In this document: positions 9,214-17,055 of the stretch, piece by piece
Layout of the letters: each line of letters starts with the position of its first letter
Numbering within the stretch: the first letter of the stretch is position 1
Assembly: GCF_014645815.1 (NCBI RefSeq)
Contig: NZ_BMML01000014.1
Span: 124,001 to 188,000 of the forward strand
Length of the DNA: 64,000 nucleotides
Origin: Streptomyces fuscichromogenes
GTDB taxonomy: Bacteria; Actinomycetota; Actinomycetes; Streptomycetales; Streptomycetaceae
Direction: 5' to 3'
Notes under the pieces: model-generated
What the model was told of the DNA's origin: nothing
What the model saw: the letters and a program-made list of their open reading frames with translations, nothing else
Database searches by the model: none
Position numbers and translations under genes: made by a program

Positions 9214-9711
9214 TCACCCGTGTTGGCCCGGCCGGTAGTGCCCCGGGACCATACGGGTGGTCACGGCGAACCGGTTCCACGCGTTGATCACGATGATCGA
9301 GGCGATCAGCTGCGTCAGCTGCACCTCGTCGAAGTGCTTGGCGGCCCGCTCGTAGACCTCGTCCGGCACGAAGCCGTCGGTCACCACGGTGACGGCCTCG
9401 GTCAGCTCGATCGCGGCCAGCTCCTGCTCGGTGTAGAAGTGCTTCGACTCCTCCCACGCGCTGAGCTGGACGATGCGCTGGACGCTCTCGCCCGCCGCGA
9501 GCGCGTCCTTGGTGTGCATGTCGAGGCAGTACGCACAGTGGTTGAGCTGCGAGGCACGGATCTTCACCAGCTCGAACAGCTTGGCGTCCAGGCCCTTACG
9601 GGCGGCTCCGTCCAGCCGGACCATCGCCCTGTAGACCTCGGGCGCGTGCTGCGCCCAGGCCAGGCGAGGGGTGTGCTCGGGCGCGTACTCGATCGTCTCG
9701 TCTGTGGTCAT
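9214..9711 (-). CDS. carboxymuconolactone decarboxylase family protein (AhpD-like), copy 1
   Basis: 165 residues. The CxxC redox motif lies in ASQLNHCAYCLDMHTKDA, followed by the EAVTVV helix, the AhpD-like arrangement of the CMD family. Such proteins often reduce peroxides or handle thiol-disulfide exchange; true gamma-carboxymuconolactone decarboxylases lack this CxxC. It is divergently transcribed from a MocR-type regulator, and a close paralogue lies on the other side of that regulator (11255-11743). The start codon follows a TACGGT hexamer by six bases, so the mRNA is probably leaderless. Confidence 0.85.
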   Translation of the reverse strand: MTTDETIEYAPEHTPRLAWAQHAPEVYRAMVRLDGAARKGLDAKLFELVKIRASQLNHCAYCLDMHTKDALAAGESVQRIVQLSAWEESKHFYTEQELAAIELTEAVTVVTDGFVPDEVYERAAKHFDEVQLTQLIASIIVINAWNRFAVTTRMVPGHYRPGQHG

Positions 9712-9717
9712 GGTTCA

Positions 9718-9723
9718 ACCGTA
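9718..9723 (-). promoter_or_regulatory. -10 element of a leaderless promoter
   Basis: TACGGT on the minus strand, 6 bases before ATG 9711, with no Shine-Dalgarno between. The geometry fits transcription starting at or next to the start codon. Confidence 0.55.
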
Positions 9724-9743
9724 GGGGCCAGGCAGCCCAGGGG

Positions 9744-9760
9744 TATGGTCCATTTCCATG
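9744..9760 (+). promoter_or_regulatory. possible -10 and MocR operator
   Basis: TATGGTCC followed by ATTTCCATG. TATGGT sits 8 bases before the regulator's ATG. The ATGGTCC heptamer recurs at 11215-11221 before the second CMD gene, so it may be the binding word of the MocR protein encoded here. Confidence 0.4.
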
Positions 9761-11203
9761 GGGAAAACGTGGGCCACTCAGGCAGCCCGGACCACTCTGG
9801 GCATCGACCTCCACCTGGAACCGGCCGCCGGTCCGGGCCTGCGCCGGGGGCTGACCGACGCCCTGCGCGAAGCCGTGCGCAGCGGCCGGCTGCTCCCCGG
9901 CACCCGGCTGCCCTCCTCCCGCTCGCTCGCCACCGACCTGGCCATCGCCCGCAACACCGTCGCCGACGCCTACGCCGACCTGGTCGCCGAGGGCTGGCTC
10001 ACCGCCCGGCAGGGCTCCGGCACCAGGGTCGCGACCGGGCTGCCCGCGGTACCCGCCGGGCGGCGGGCACCGGCCGCCGACGGTGCGGCCGCCCACCGGC
10101 CCGCCTACGACCTGCGGGCCGGCTTCCCCGACGTCTCCGCCTTCCCCCGCGCCGAGTGGCTCAGGGCCGCCCGCCGTGCCCTGACCGCCGCCCCCAACGA
10201 GGCCTTCGGCTACGGCGATCCGCGCGGCCGCCCCGAACTGCGCACCGCGCTCGCCGGCTACCTCGCCCGCGCCCGGGGAGTGCGCGCCGACCCCGAACGG
10301 ATCGTGATCTGCGCCGGGTTCACGCACGGCCTGAGCCTGCTCGGCCGAGCGCTGCGGGCCCGCGGGGCGGACACGGTCGCCGTGGAGTCGTACGGCCTCG
10401 ACGAGCACTGGCGGTCGCTGACCGCGGTCGGGCTGCGCCAGGTGCCGCTGCCCTTCGACGAACTCGGCACCGACACCAGGGAGCTGGCCCAGGGGCCGGC
10501 CGCCGTGCTGCTGACCCCCGCGCACCAGTTCCCGATGGGCGTGCCGCTCCACCACGACCGGCGGGCCGCGGTGGTGGACTGGGCCCGGCGCACCGGCGGC
10601 CTGGTCCTGGAGGACGACTACGACGGCGAGTTCCGCTACGACCGCCGGCCCGTCGGCGCCCTCCAGGGCCTCGCCCCCGACGAGGTGGTCTACCTGGGCA
10701 CGGCCAGCAAGGCCCTGGCCCCCGGGCTGCGACTGGCCTGGATGGTGCTGCCGACGGCCGTGGCCCGGACGGTGACGGCGGTCAAGGGCGACGTGGACAC
10801 CTGCGGAGCGCCCGACCAGCTGACGCTGGCCGAGTTCATCGCCTCCGGCGCCTACGACCGTCATGTCCGCGCGTCCCGCTCCCGCTACCGGCGGCGGCGG
10901 GACGCCCTGGTCGCGGCCCTCGCCGACCGCGCCCCGGCGGTCCGGGTCACCGGCATCGCGGCCGGGCTGCACATCGTCCTGCGGCTCCCGCCCGGCACCC
11001 AGCACCGGGTGATCCGGGGCGCCGCCGAGCGCGGCCTCGCCCTCGAAGGGCTCACCCCGCGCCACCGCCACCCGGACGCGGCCACCGAGCCCCCGGACGC
11101 GCTCGTCCTCGGCTACGGCACCCCCGCCGACCACGCCTGGTCGGGGGCGCTGGACATCCTGTGCGCGGTGCTGTCCGACGCGACCGCGGCCAACGCCCGA
11201 TGA
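9758..11203 (+). CDS. MocR/PdxR-family regulator (GntR HTH fused to aminotransferase-like domain)
   Basis: 481 residues. Residues 20-95 are a GntR winged helix (RLPSSRSLATDLAIARNTV, then QGSGTRVA). A long linker leads to a fold-type I aminotransferase domain from about residue 125. The PLP lysine is in YLGTASKALAPGLRLAW and LEDDYDGEFRYD supplies the PLP-contacting aspartate. MocR proteins bind PLP or an amino-acid adduct and regulate divergent targets. Here the likely targets are the two flanking CMD/AhpD-like genes rather than pdxS/T, which are absent. Whether it activates or represses them cannot be read from the sequence. Confidence 0.88.
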   Translation: MGKTWATQAARTTLGIDLHLEPAAGPGLRRGLTDALREAVRSGRLLPGTRLPSSRSLATDLAIARNTVADAYADLVAEGWLTARQGSGTRVATGLPAVPAGRRAPAADGAAAHRPAYDLRAGFPDVSAFPRAEWLRAARRALTAAPNEAFGYGDPRGRPELRTALAGYLARARGVRADPERIVICAGFTHGLSLLGRALRARGADTVAVESYGLDEHWRSLTAVGLRQVPLPFDELGTDTRELAQGPAAVLLTPAHQFPMGVPLHHDRRAAVVDWARRTGGLVLEDDYDGEFRYDRRPVGALQGLAPDEVVYLGTASKALAPGLRLAWMVLPTAVARTVTAVKGDVDTCGAPDQLTLAEFIASGAYDRHVRASRSRYRRRRDALVAALADRAPAVRVTGIAAGLHIVLRLPPGTQHRVIRGAAERGLALEGLTPRHRHPDAATEPPDALVLGYGTPADHAWSGALDILCAVLSDATAANAR

Positions 11204-11214
11204 ATTCCCCGGCA

Positions 11215-11247
11215 ATGGTCCCCGTAATTGAATTCAGGGGCTAGAGT
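11215..11247 (+). promoter_or_regulatory. promoter region of CMD copy 2, leaderless
   Basis: An ATGGTCC word (11215-11221) shared with the MocR gene's own upstream region is followed by an AT-rich stretch and TAGAGT (11242-11247), 7 bases before ATG 11255. Confidence 0.5.
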
Positions 11248-11254
11248 CTCCCTC

Positions 11255-11743
11255 ATGAGCAATGGTGATCAGATATCCCGTGTGGCCCTCAAGAAAATCA
11301 CCCCGGACGTCTCCGCGGCGATGGGTTCCCTGCATGCCGCCGCCGTCACCGCGGCCCAGGACGCCAAGGTCGAACCCGAACTCCTGGAACTGGTGAGAAT
11401 CCGCGCCTCCCAGCTGAACGGCTGCGCGTTCTGCCTCGACATGCACACGAAGGACGCTCGCGCGCAGGGCGAGACCGAGCAGCGGATCTACGCCCTGAAC
11501 GCGTGGCGGGAGACCCCCTTCTTCACCGAACGGGAGCGGGCCGCACTGGCGTTGACCGAGGCCGTGACCTTCGTCGCCGACGGCCACGTGCCCGACGACG
11601 TCTACGCGGAGGTCGCCGGGGTCTTCGACGAGGCACAGGTCGCGGCGCTCGTGTGGGCGGCGACCGTCATCAACGCGTACAACCGGATCGCCATTGCCAC
11701 GCGGATGGTGCCGGGGGCTTATCAGCCCAAGCGGGCCGAATAA
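11255..11743 (+). CDS. carboxymuconolactone decarboxylase family protein (AhpD-like), copy 2
   Basis: 162 residues from ATG 11255; the open frame extends to 11228, but TAGAGT placed 7 bases upstream favours a leaderless ATG. It has the same CxxC block as copy 1 (SQLNGCAFCLDMHTKDAR), a matching EAVTFV helix, and the shared C-terminal TRMVPGAY. The two proteins are clearly paralogues. A predicted redox role (peroxide or disulfide chemistry) comes from AhpD relatives, not from anything specific here. A strong intrinsic terminator follows at 11758-11790. Confidence 0.85.
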   Translation: MSNGDQISRVALKKITPDVSAAMGSLHAAAVTAAQDAKVEPELLELVRIRASQLNGCAFCLDMHTKDARAQGETEQRIYALNAWRETPFFTERERAALALTEAVTFVADGHVPDDVYAEVAGVFDEAQVAALVWAATVINAYNRIAIATRMVPGAYQPKRAE

Positions 11744-11757
11744 AAACAGCCCGATAT

Positions 11758-11790
11758 CCGGCCCGGTGAATTATCGCCGGGCCGGTTTTG
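11758..11790 (+). terminator. intrinsic terminator after CMD copy 2
   Basis: Perfect 9-bp stem CCGGCCCGG/CCGGGCCGG with a 10-base loop, followed by TTTTGTT. A short direct repeat of GTTGCGTCTTTT follows at 11790 and 11804. Confidence 0.85.
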
Positions 11791-11833
11791 TTGCGTCTTT
11801 TTTGTTGCGTCTTTTCGGCTGCGGGTGCGTGGG

Positions 11834-11871
11834 GGCTGGTCGCGCAGTTCCCCGCGCCCCTAAAGGGGCGC
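11834..11871 (+). repeat. dispersed repeat copy between convergent genes
   Basis: GGCTGGTCGCGCAGTTCC continuing into GCGCCCCTAAAGGGGCGC, a 7-bp stem with a TAAA loop. The minus-strand pabC gene takes its stop codon from this loop. Confidence 0.85.
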
Positions 11872-12657
11872 TATCGACTCCGGCGCCTTTTCGTCGAGCC
11901 ACTTCCGCCACTCCGGTGCCCGTACCGCCGCGCCGGCCTTCGCCGGGCCGCCCACCCAGCGGGTCACCGGTCTGATCCCGTGCAGGGCGTTGACCAGCCA
12001 CACCTCCCGGTCCGCCAGGTCGGCCAGGGTCCGTTCCCGGTGGGCGACGCGGATGCCGAGGCGTTCCGCGCGCTCCTGGACCAGCGCCAGGGTCACCCCG
12101 GGCAGCACCGGCAGCCGGGGCGGAGGCAGGCACAGCGTGTCGCCCTCCCACCAGAGCACGCTCGTGGTGGCCGCCTCCAGGACCACCCCGGCCGGTCCCA
12201 CCAGGACCGCCTCCTGGGCCCCCGCCTCGACCGCCCGGGACCGCAGCCGGGCCAGGGCGTCCAGGTCGGGTCCCTTGCGGCGGGGCACGGCACGCGGATC
12301 GGGCTGGCCGACCGCCCAGACCTCGACGGCGGAGCCCAGCGGCGGCGCGTGCCGCAGCCGCAGCCGCACGTGGTGGGGTGTGAGTTCGACGCGGGGGAAC
12401 CACTCGCCGGTACGGGGCAGCGCGGCCGTCATGTCCCGCCAGAACTCCAGCAGCCGGTGGGCCGGTGGCCCGTCGCACTCGCCGCAGGACCGCACGAAGC
12501 GCTCCCGGTGCCGGTGCAGGCCGCGCACCCTGCCGTTGCGCACCAGCCAGGAGTCCGCGACCAGCAGCGGTTCGCCGGCCCCCGCGTCCTCGGCGGGCCG
12601 CAGCCCGGCGCGCGGCGACCATGCCAGCACGCCTTCCGACACCGCCTGCTGTGTCAT
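11860..12657 (-). CDS. pabC: aminodeoxychorismate lyase (class IV aminotransferase fold)
   Basis: 265 residues from ATG 12657, which has GGGAGGGAGGGG just upstream; an in-frame ATG at 12690 lacks one. Class IV PLP fold: the lysine in PRRKGPDLDALARLR, AVEAGAQEAVLVGPAGVVLE, and the LPVLPGVTLALV loop. PabC splits 4-amino-4-deoxychorismate into p-aminobenzoate and pyruvate. Class IV members also include branched-chain and D-amino-acid aminotransferases, but the fused PabAB gene in the same unit supports the lyase. It is last in a minus-strand series. Its final codons and TAG lie inside a dispersed repeat, so the natural C-terminus may have been altered. Confidence 0.8.
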   Translation of the reverse strand: MTQQAVSEGVLAWSPRAGLRPAEDAGAGEPLLVADSWLVRNGRVRGLHRHRERFVRSCGECDGPPAHRLLEFWRDMTAALPRTGEWFPRVELTPHHVRLRLRHAPPLGSAVEVWAVGQPDPRAVPRRKGPDLDALARLRSRAVEAGAQEAVLVGPAGVVLEAATTSVLWWEGDTLCLPPPRLPVLPGVTLALVQERAERLGIRVAHRERTLADLADREVWLVNALHGIRPVTRWVGGPAKAGAAVRAPEWRKWLDEKAPESIAPL

Positions 12658-12692
12658 GGCCCCTCCCTCCCTCGTCCGGCCCTTCGTCATGC

Positions 12693-13901
12693 TCAGTATT
12701 TACGGCCCGCCAGCGCGGGCGCCCCGCCCCGCGGCCCGTACGGCGCGTGCTCCAGCCAGGATCCGCAGGACGGCAGGACCGGCGCCAGCGCCGCCGCCGC
12801 GCGCTGCCGCAGCCGTACGCTCCGCCGCTGCGGCCGCAGATGCTCCAGGGCGGCCCCGGCGGCCTCGCTGTTGAACAGGGCCGCGGCCCGCCGTACCGCC
12901 GCGAAGTCCGCCACGGCGCCGGTCGCGGCCGTGCCGGTCGTGGCCGCCTCCGTCGCGACCGCGTCCGCCGCCGCCGCCGCGTCGGCGATCCCGCTGTTCA
13001 TGCCCCGCGCCCCGAACGGCGGGAACAGGTGCGCGGCCTCCCCGACGAGCAGCACCCGCTGGTGCGGGTCGGTGAAGGAGGCCGCGACCTTGCGCAGGAA
13101 GCGGTACGTCGACACCCACAGGATCCGGTCTGCGTATTCCCCGTGTCCCTCGCCCACCACCCCGGGCAGCCAGCGGCGGACGGCCTTCTCGGTGCCGTAC
13201 TCCTCCACCGGGTCGTGGGCGTGGCACTGGAGGTCCACCTGGAAGCCCCCGGTGAACGGCACCCGCATCACGCTGCGGCCGCCGACCCCCGGATGCTCGT
13301 AGTGGAAGACCCGTTCGAGGGGCAGCTCGGCGCCCGGCCGGTCCGCCACGTCGACGACCACGTGGAAGCCCTCGCCGTGGGTGCCCTCCATGGGGATGCC
13401 CAGCCCGGCCCGGACGGCGGACCGGGCGCCGTCCGCCGCGATCACGTACCCGCACGTCAGCTCCCGGCCGTCCGCGCAGCTCAGCGACACGCCCGAGGCG
13501 GTGGTGCGGACGCCGATCACGCGCGCGTTCCACACCGACTCCACGCCCGCGTCCGCGCAGGCTTCCCGCAGGAAGCGTTCGGTGTCCACCTGGCGCAGGC
13601 TGGTGAAGGGCGGCCGGCCGGACGGCGGCGGGAAGGTGCGGGAGTACACCTCCCGCCCCCGGTACAGGGTCCGTCTGGTGTGCCAGGTCCGGCCGTACGA
13701 GGTGATCGCCGCGGCCAGCCCCGGCCGCATCCCGTCGAGCAGCGCGAGCGTCTCGCGGTGCACGAACAGGGCCCGGCTGCCCGGCCGTTCACGGTCCTCG
13801 GGGTCCGCCTCCAGCAGCATCACCGGCAGCCCGTGCGCGCGCAGCGCCAGCGCCGCCGACAGGCCCACGGGCCCGGCGCCGACCACGACGACCGGGGTCA
13901 C
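12693..13901 (-). CDS. FAD-dependent aromatic monooxygenase (class A type)
   Basis: 402 residues, GTG start overlapping the upstream ligase stop by four bases (GTGA). It has the GAGPVGLSAALALRAHG dinucleotide motif at the N-terminus, a DG motif around VIAADGARSAVRAG, and the flavin ribityl motif VLLVGEAAHLFPP, where the usual GDAAH is GEAAH. Members hydroxylate phenolic or aminobenzoate rings using NAD(P)H and O2. In this context the substrate could be p-aminobenzoate, its CoA thioester or a later intermediate. The coupling to the ligase gene implies they act in sequence, but the target position is not predictable. Confidence 0.8.
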   Translation of the reverse strand: MTPVVVVGAGPVGLSAALALRAHGLPVMLLEADPEDRERPGSRALFVHRETLALLDGMRPGLAAAITSYGRTWHTRRTLYRGREVYSRTFPPPSGRPPFTSLRQVDTERFLREACADAGVESVWNARVIGVRTTASGVSLSCADGRELTCGYVIAADGARSAVRAGLGIPMEGTHGEGFHVVVDVADRPGAELPLERVFHYEHPGVGGRSVMRVPFTGGFQVDLQCHAHDPVEEYGTEKAVRRWLPGVVGEGHGEYADRILWVSTYRFLRKVAASFTDPHQRVLLVGEAAHLFPPFGARGMNSGIADAAAAADAVATEAATTGTAATGAVADFAAVRRAAALFNSEAAGAALEHLRPQRRSVRLRQRAAAALAPVLPSCGSWLEHAPYGPRGGAPALAGRKY

Positions 13902-15448
13902 GCGCCCACCCCCGCCGCCAGCATCCGGGTGATCTCCACCCGCTTCACCTTCCAGGTCGCCGTCATCGGCAGCTCCTCGAACCGCCACTGCCGGGGCTCG
14001 GCCATCGCGGGCAGGTCGGCGGTCGCCACCCGCCAGCGCTCCGGGTCCAGCGGCCGGTCCCCGCGCACGCACACCACCGGCACCGGCTCCCGGTCCGCGC
14101 CCGGCACGATGACCACCTCACGCAGTTCCTCCAGCCGGTCCATGAGGGCGTCCTCGACCTCCAGGTTGCTGTGCACGGAGTCGATCCGGTCGATCTCCCG
14201 GTCGATCAGGTACAGCGCGCCCAGCCGGCTCCGGTAGCCCATGTCGCCCATCTGCCACCACTCGCCGTCCAGTTGTCGCTCGTACTGCTCGCGGGCGCCG
14301 AGGTAGGTGAGGATGCGGCCCCGGGTGCGGGCCTCGATCCGGCCGGGGGTGCCGGGCGCGGCGGGCTGGCCGTCGGGGCCGGTGACCCGGACCCGGGTGA
14401 AGCCGGGGATCCCGGTGCCGACCCGCCGCCCGTCCATGCGGGCCACGCTCCGGCGCGTGAACCACTGGAAGGCGACCGGTCCGGTCTCGCTCTGCCCGTA
14501 CAGCTGGAGCAGCCAGGGGCTACGGCGCTTCGAGGCGTCGAGCAGCCGTCGTACCGTGCGCGGATGGATGGCGTCGAAGGTCGAGCCGTACGACTTCACC
14601 CGGGACAGCGGGGCGCCGGGCGCGTCCGCCAGCTCCTCCCACAGCACGAAGGTGTTGGGGTGGGTCTCCACGATGCCGGGGCGGTGCCGGGCCAGCATCG
14701 GGCCGACCTTCGCCGGGTCGGGGTCGGTGATCAGCAGCAGCGGGCTGCCGTAGTGCAGCAGGACGCCCAGCAGGTGGTAGAAGCGCGAGTGCACGAAGGA
14801 CATGTGCAGGGCCGCGACCTCGCCGCGGGTGGGCCAGCCCATCGCCTGCTGCGGGACCAGGCGGTTCCACATGGTCTGCGGGCAGTGCACGGCCAGTTTG
14901 GGGACGCCGGTGGTGCCGGAGCTGTGGGTGATCAGGGCGGGTTCGCGCGGGTGCAGCCGGATCGGCGCCGGGACCTCGGCACCGGCGTGCTCCGCGAGGG
15001 ACACCACGCCCGGCACGCTGTCGACGGTGAGCGTCTGCCGGACCAGGCCCCTGACCTCCAGGCCGGCCAGCTTCGCCCCGTCCGTGACCAGCCACGGCTG
15101 CCGGAGCCGGGCGAGCAGCTTGCCGACCACCTCGCCGGCCAGCGCGGGGGAGAGCAGCACGGGCACCGCGCCGATCCGGGAGACCGCGCAGGTCAGCAGC
15201 ACGATGTCGACGTTGTCGGTCTTGTGCACGACGACCTGCTCGGCGGGCCGCACCCCGGCCGCCCACAGCCGCGCCGACAGGTCCTCGACCGTGTCGGCCA
15301 GTTCCGGGTAGCTCAGGCGGACCCCGAGGTCCGGATGGGTGTCCAGGGGGCGGTCCAGGGTGACGAACACCCCGCCGTGCCGCTCGGCCGCCCGCCGGAA
15401 CAGCGGGCCGAGGTAGAAGCCGCGGTCGCCGATGAGGGACTCCTGCAT
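13898..15448 (-). CDS. AMP-dependent ligase (adenylating enzyme), cluster copy 2
   Basis: 516 residues from ATG 15448 with GAAAGG upstream. It carries all the main adenylation-superfamily motifs: ITHSSGTTGVPKLAVH (A3), YGQSETGP (A5), GDMGYRSRLGALYLIDREID (A7/A8) and a C-terminal lysine in TATWKVKRVE (A10). It is shorter and clearly different from the benzoate-CoA-ligase-like neighbour, so it probably activates a different acid or forms an amide rather than a thioester. It shares a four-base overlap with the monooxygenase gene. No carrier-protein domain is fused. Confidence 0.8.
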   Translation of the reverse strand: MQESLIGDRGFYLGPLFRRAAERHGGVFVTLDRPLDTHPDLGVRLSYPELADTVEDLSARLWAAGVRPAEQVVVHKTDNVDIVLLTCAVSRIGAVPVLLSPALAGEVVGKLLARLRQPWLVTDGAKLAGLEVRGLVRQTLTVDSVPGVVSLAEHAGAEVPAPIRLHPREPALITHSSGTTGVPKLAVHCPQTMWNRLVPQQAMGWPTRGEVAALHMSFVHSRFYHLLGVLLHYGSPLLLITDPDPAKVGPMLARHRPGIVETHPNTFVLWEELADAPGAPLSRVKSYGSTFDAIHPRTVRRLLDASKRRSPWLLQLYGQSETGPVAFQWFTRRSVARMDGRRVGTGIPGFTRVRVTGPDGQPAAPGTPGRIEARTRGRILTYLGAREQYERQLDGEWWQMGDMGYRSRLGALYLIDREIDRIDSVHSNLEVEDALMDRLEELREVVIVPGADREPVPVVCVRGDRPLDPERWRVATADLPAMAEPRQWRFEELPMTATWKVKRVEITRMLAAGVGA

Positions 15449-15486
15449 GGGGACGTACCTTTCAGTCGGGTCGGTCGGGGCCGGGG

Positions 15487-17055
15487 TCACCACGCGCCCC
15501 GGCGGACCAGATGGCGGCGCAGCTTGCCGGTCGAGGTGCGGGGCAGGGAGGACAGGAGACTGACGCTGCGCGGCACCTTGAAGGCGGCCAGGTGCTCCCG
15601 GGCCAGCCGCAGCAGTTCCTCCTGGAGTCCGGCCGGCGCCGGGGTGACGGCGGGGACGACGAAGGCCCGCAGCCGTACCGCGCCGGTCCCGTCCGGCACC
15701 GCCGCCACCGCGACCTCCCGCACCGCCGGATGGGACCGCAGCACGGCCTCCACCTCCAGCGGGGAGACGGTGATCCCGCCGACCATCTCCATGTCGTCGG
15801 CGCGGCCCAGGTGCCGGTAGGCGCCGTCGGGTTCGCGGACCGCCCGGTCGTGGGTGGCCAGCCAGCCGCCGACCAGGGTGCGCGCGGTCTCCTCGGGCCG
15901 GTTGAGGTAGCCGGGCGTCACCGTCGGCCCGCGCACCCACAGCTCGCCCTCGTGGCCGTCGGGCACCGGCCGTCCGTTGTGGTCGCGCAGCTCCACCTCG
16001 AAGCAGGGCACCGGACGGCCCACACTGCCGGGGTGGTTGTGGCCGAGGCTGTTGGCGCAGAAGGCGTGCCCGGCCTCGGTGGAGCCGATCTGCTCCAGGA
16101 CCGGCGCGCCCAGCAGCTCCGCGACCCGCTCCCCGAGCCCGTCCGGCAGCCCCTCGCCGGCCGACACGGCGGCCCGTACCGAGGCGAAGCACGCCTGGTG
16201 CCCGGTCCCCCGGTCGGCGACCAGCGCCGCGTACGCGGACGGCACCGAGTACAGCAGGGTCACCCGGTGCCGGGCGACCAGCTCGTCCACGGCGGCGGGC
16301 GCCGGACGCCGGTCCACCAGGACCGCGCTCGACCCCGAGAACAGCGGGAAGACGAAGGCGTTCCCGAAGCCGTAGGCGAAGTACAGCTTGGACACCGACA
16401 GGGTGACGTCGTCCTGGGTGACGCCGAGCAGCGGCCAGCCGATGAGGTCGTAGTACGCCGCCGGGTGGGCATGCGTGTGGACGACCCCCTTGGGCTTGCC
16501 CGTCGTCCCCGAGGTGTACTGGATGTACAGCGGGCTGTCCGCGTCGACCGGACGGGCGGGGAACGGTTCGGCGGCCGGGGCGAGCGCGAGCAGCTGGTCG
16601 GCGCCGAGCCGGGCGTGCCGGCCGAAGCGGTCCTCCAGGCCGGGTCCGGTCAGGCAGAGCACCGCCTCCGTGTCGGCGGCCATGAACGTGTGGTCGGCGG
16701 CGGGCAGTTCGGGGTTGACCAGGACGGCCACGGCCCCGATCCGGGCGACCGCGAGGAAGGCCACCACCCAGGCGATGCCGTCGGGCAGCGCGAGCACCAC
16801 CCGGTCGCCGGGGGCCACGCCCTGGGCGGCCAGGACGGTGGCGGCCCGTGCCCCGAGGTCGTGCACCTCGCCGTGGGTCCAGGCGCGGTGGCCCTGGTGG
16901 AAGGCGGGACGGTCGCGCCAGCCGTGCCGCTCGGCCAGTTCGGCGAGACGAGCGGCGAGGTTGTCGGCGCCGGTGCTGGTGCCGCTGCCTGTGCCTGTGC
17001 CTGTGTTGGTGGTCGATGTCTTGGTGGTGCGGGCGGGGGCGGGGGCCTGGGTCAT
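15487..17055 (-). CDS. benzoate-CoA ligase family enzyme (candidate aminobenzoate-CoA ligase)
   Basis: 522 residues; the ATG overlaps the pabAB stop by four bases (ATGA). The first 30 residues are a Thr/Gly-rich tail. Core motifs are YIQYTSGTTGKPKGVVHTH (A3), IGSTEAGHAFCAN (the GSTE..H block typical of benzoate-CoA ligases), LGRADDMEMVGGITVSPLE (A8) and PRTSTGKLRRH with the catalytic lysine (A10). The enzyme should make an aryl-CoA through an acyl-adenylate. Translational coupling to PabAB makes p-aminobenzoate the obvious candidate substrate. This is inference, since benzoate and hydroxybenzoates are also used by the family. Confidence 0.82.
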   Translation of the reverse strand: MTQAPAPARTTKTSTTNTGTGTGSGTSTGADNLAARLAELAERHGWRDRPAFHQGHRAWTHGEVHDLGARAATVLAAQGVAPGDRVVLALPDGIAWVVAFLAVARIGAVAVLVNPELPAADHTFMAADTEAVLCLTGPGLEDRFGRHARLGADQLLALAPAAEPFPARPVDADSPLYIQYTSGTTGKPKGVVHTHAHPAAYYDLIGWPLLGVTQDDVTLSVSKLYFAYGFGNAFVFPLFSGSSAVLVDRRPAPAAVDELVARHRVTLLYSVPSAYAALVADRGTGHQACFASVRAAVSAGEGLPDGLGERVAELLGAPVLEQIGSTEAGHAFCANSLGHNHPGSVGRPVPCFEVELRDHNGRPVPDGHEGELWVRGPTVTPGYLNRPEETARTLVGGWLATHDRAVREPDGAYRHLGRADDMEMVGGITVSPLEVEAVLRSHPAVREVAVAAVPDGTGAVRLRAFVVPAVTPAPAGLQEELLRLAREHLAAFKVPRSVSLLSSLPRTSTGKLRRHLVRRGAW

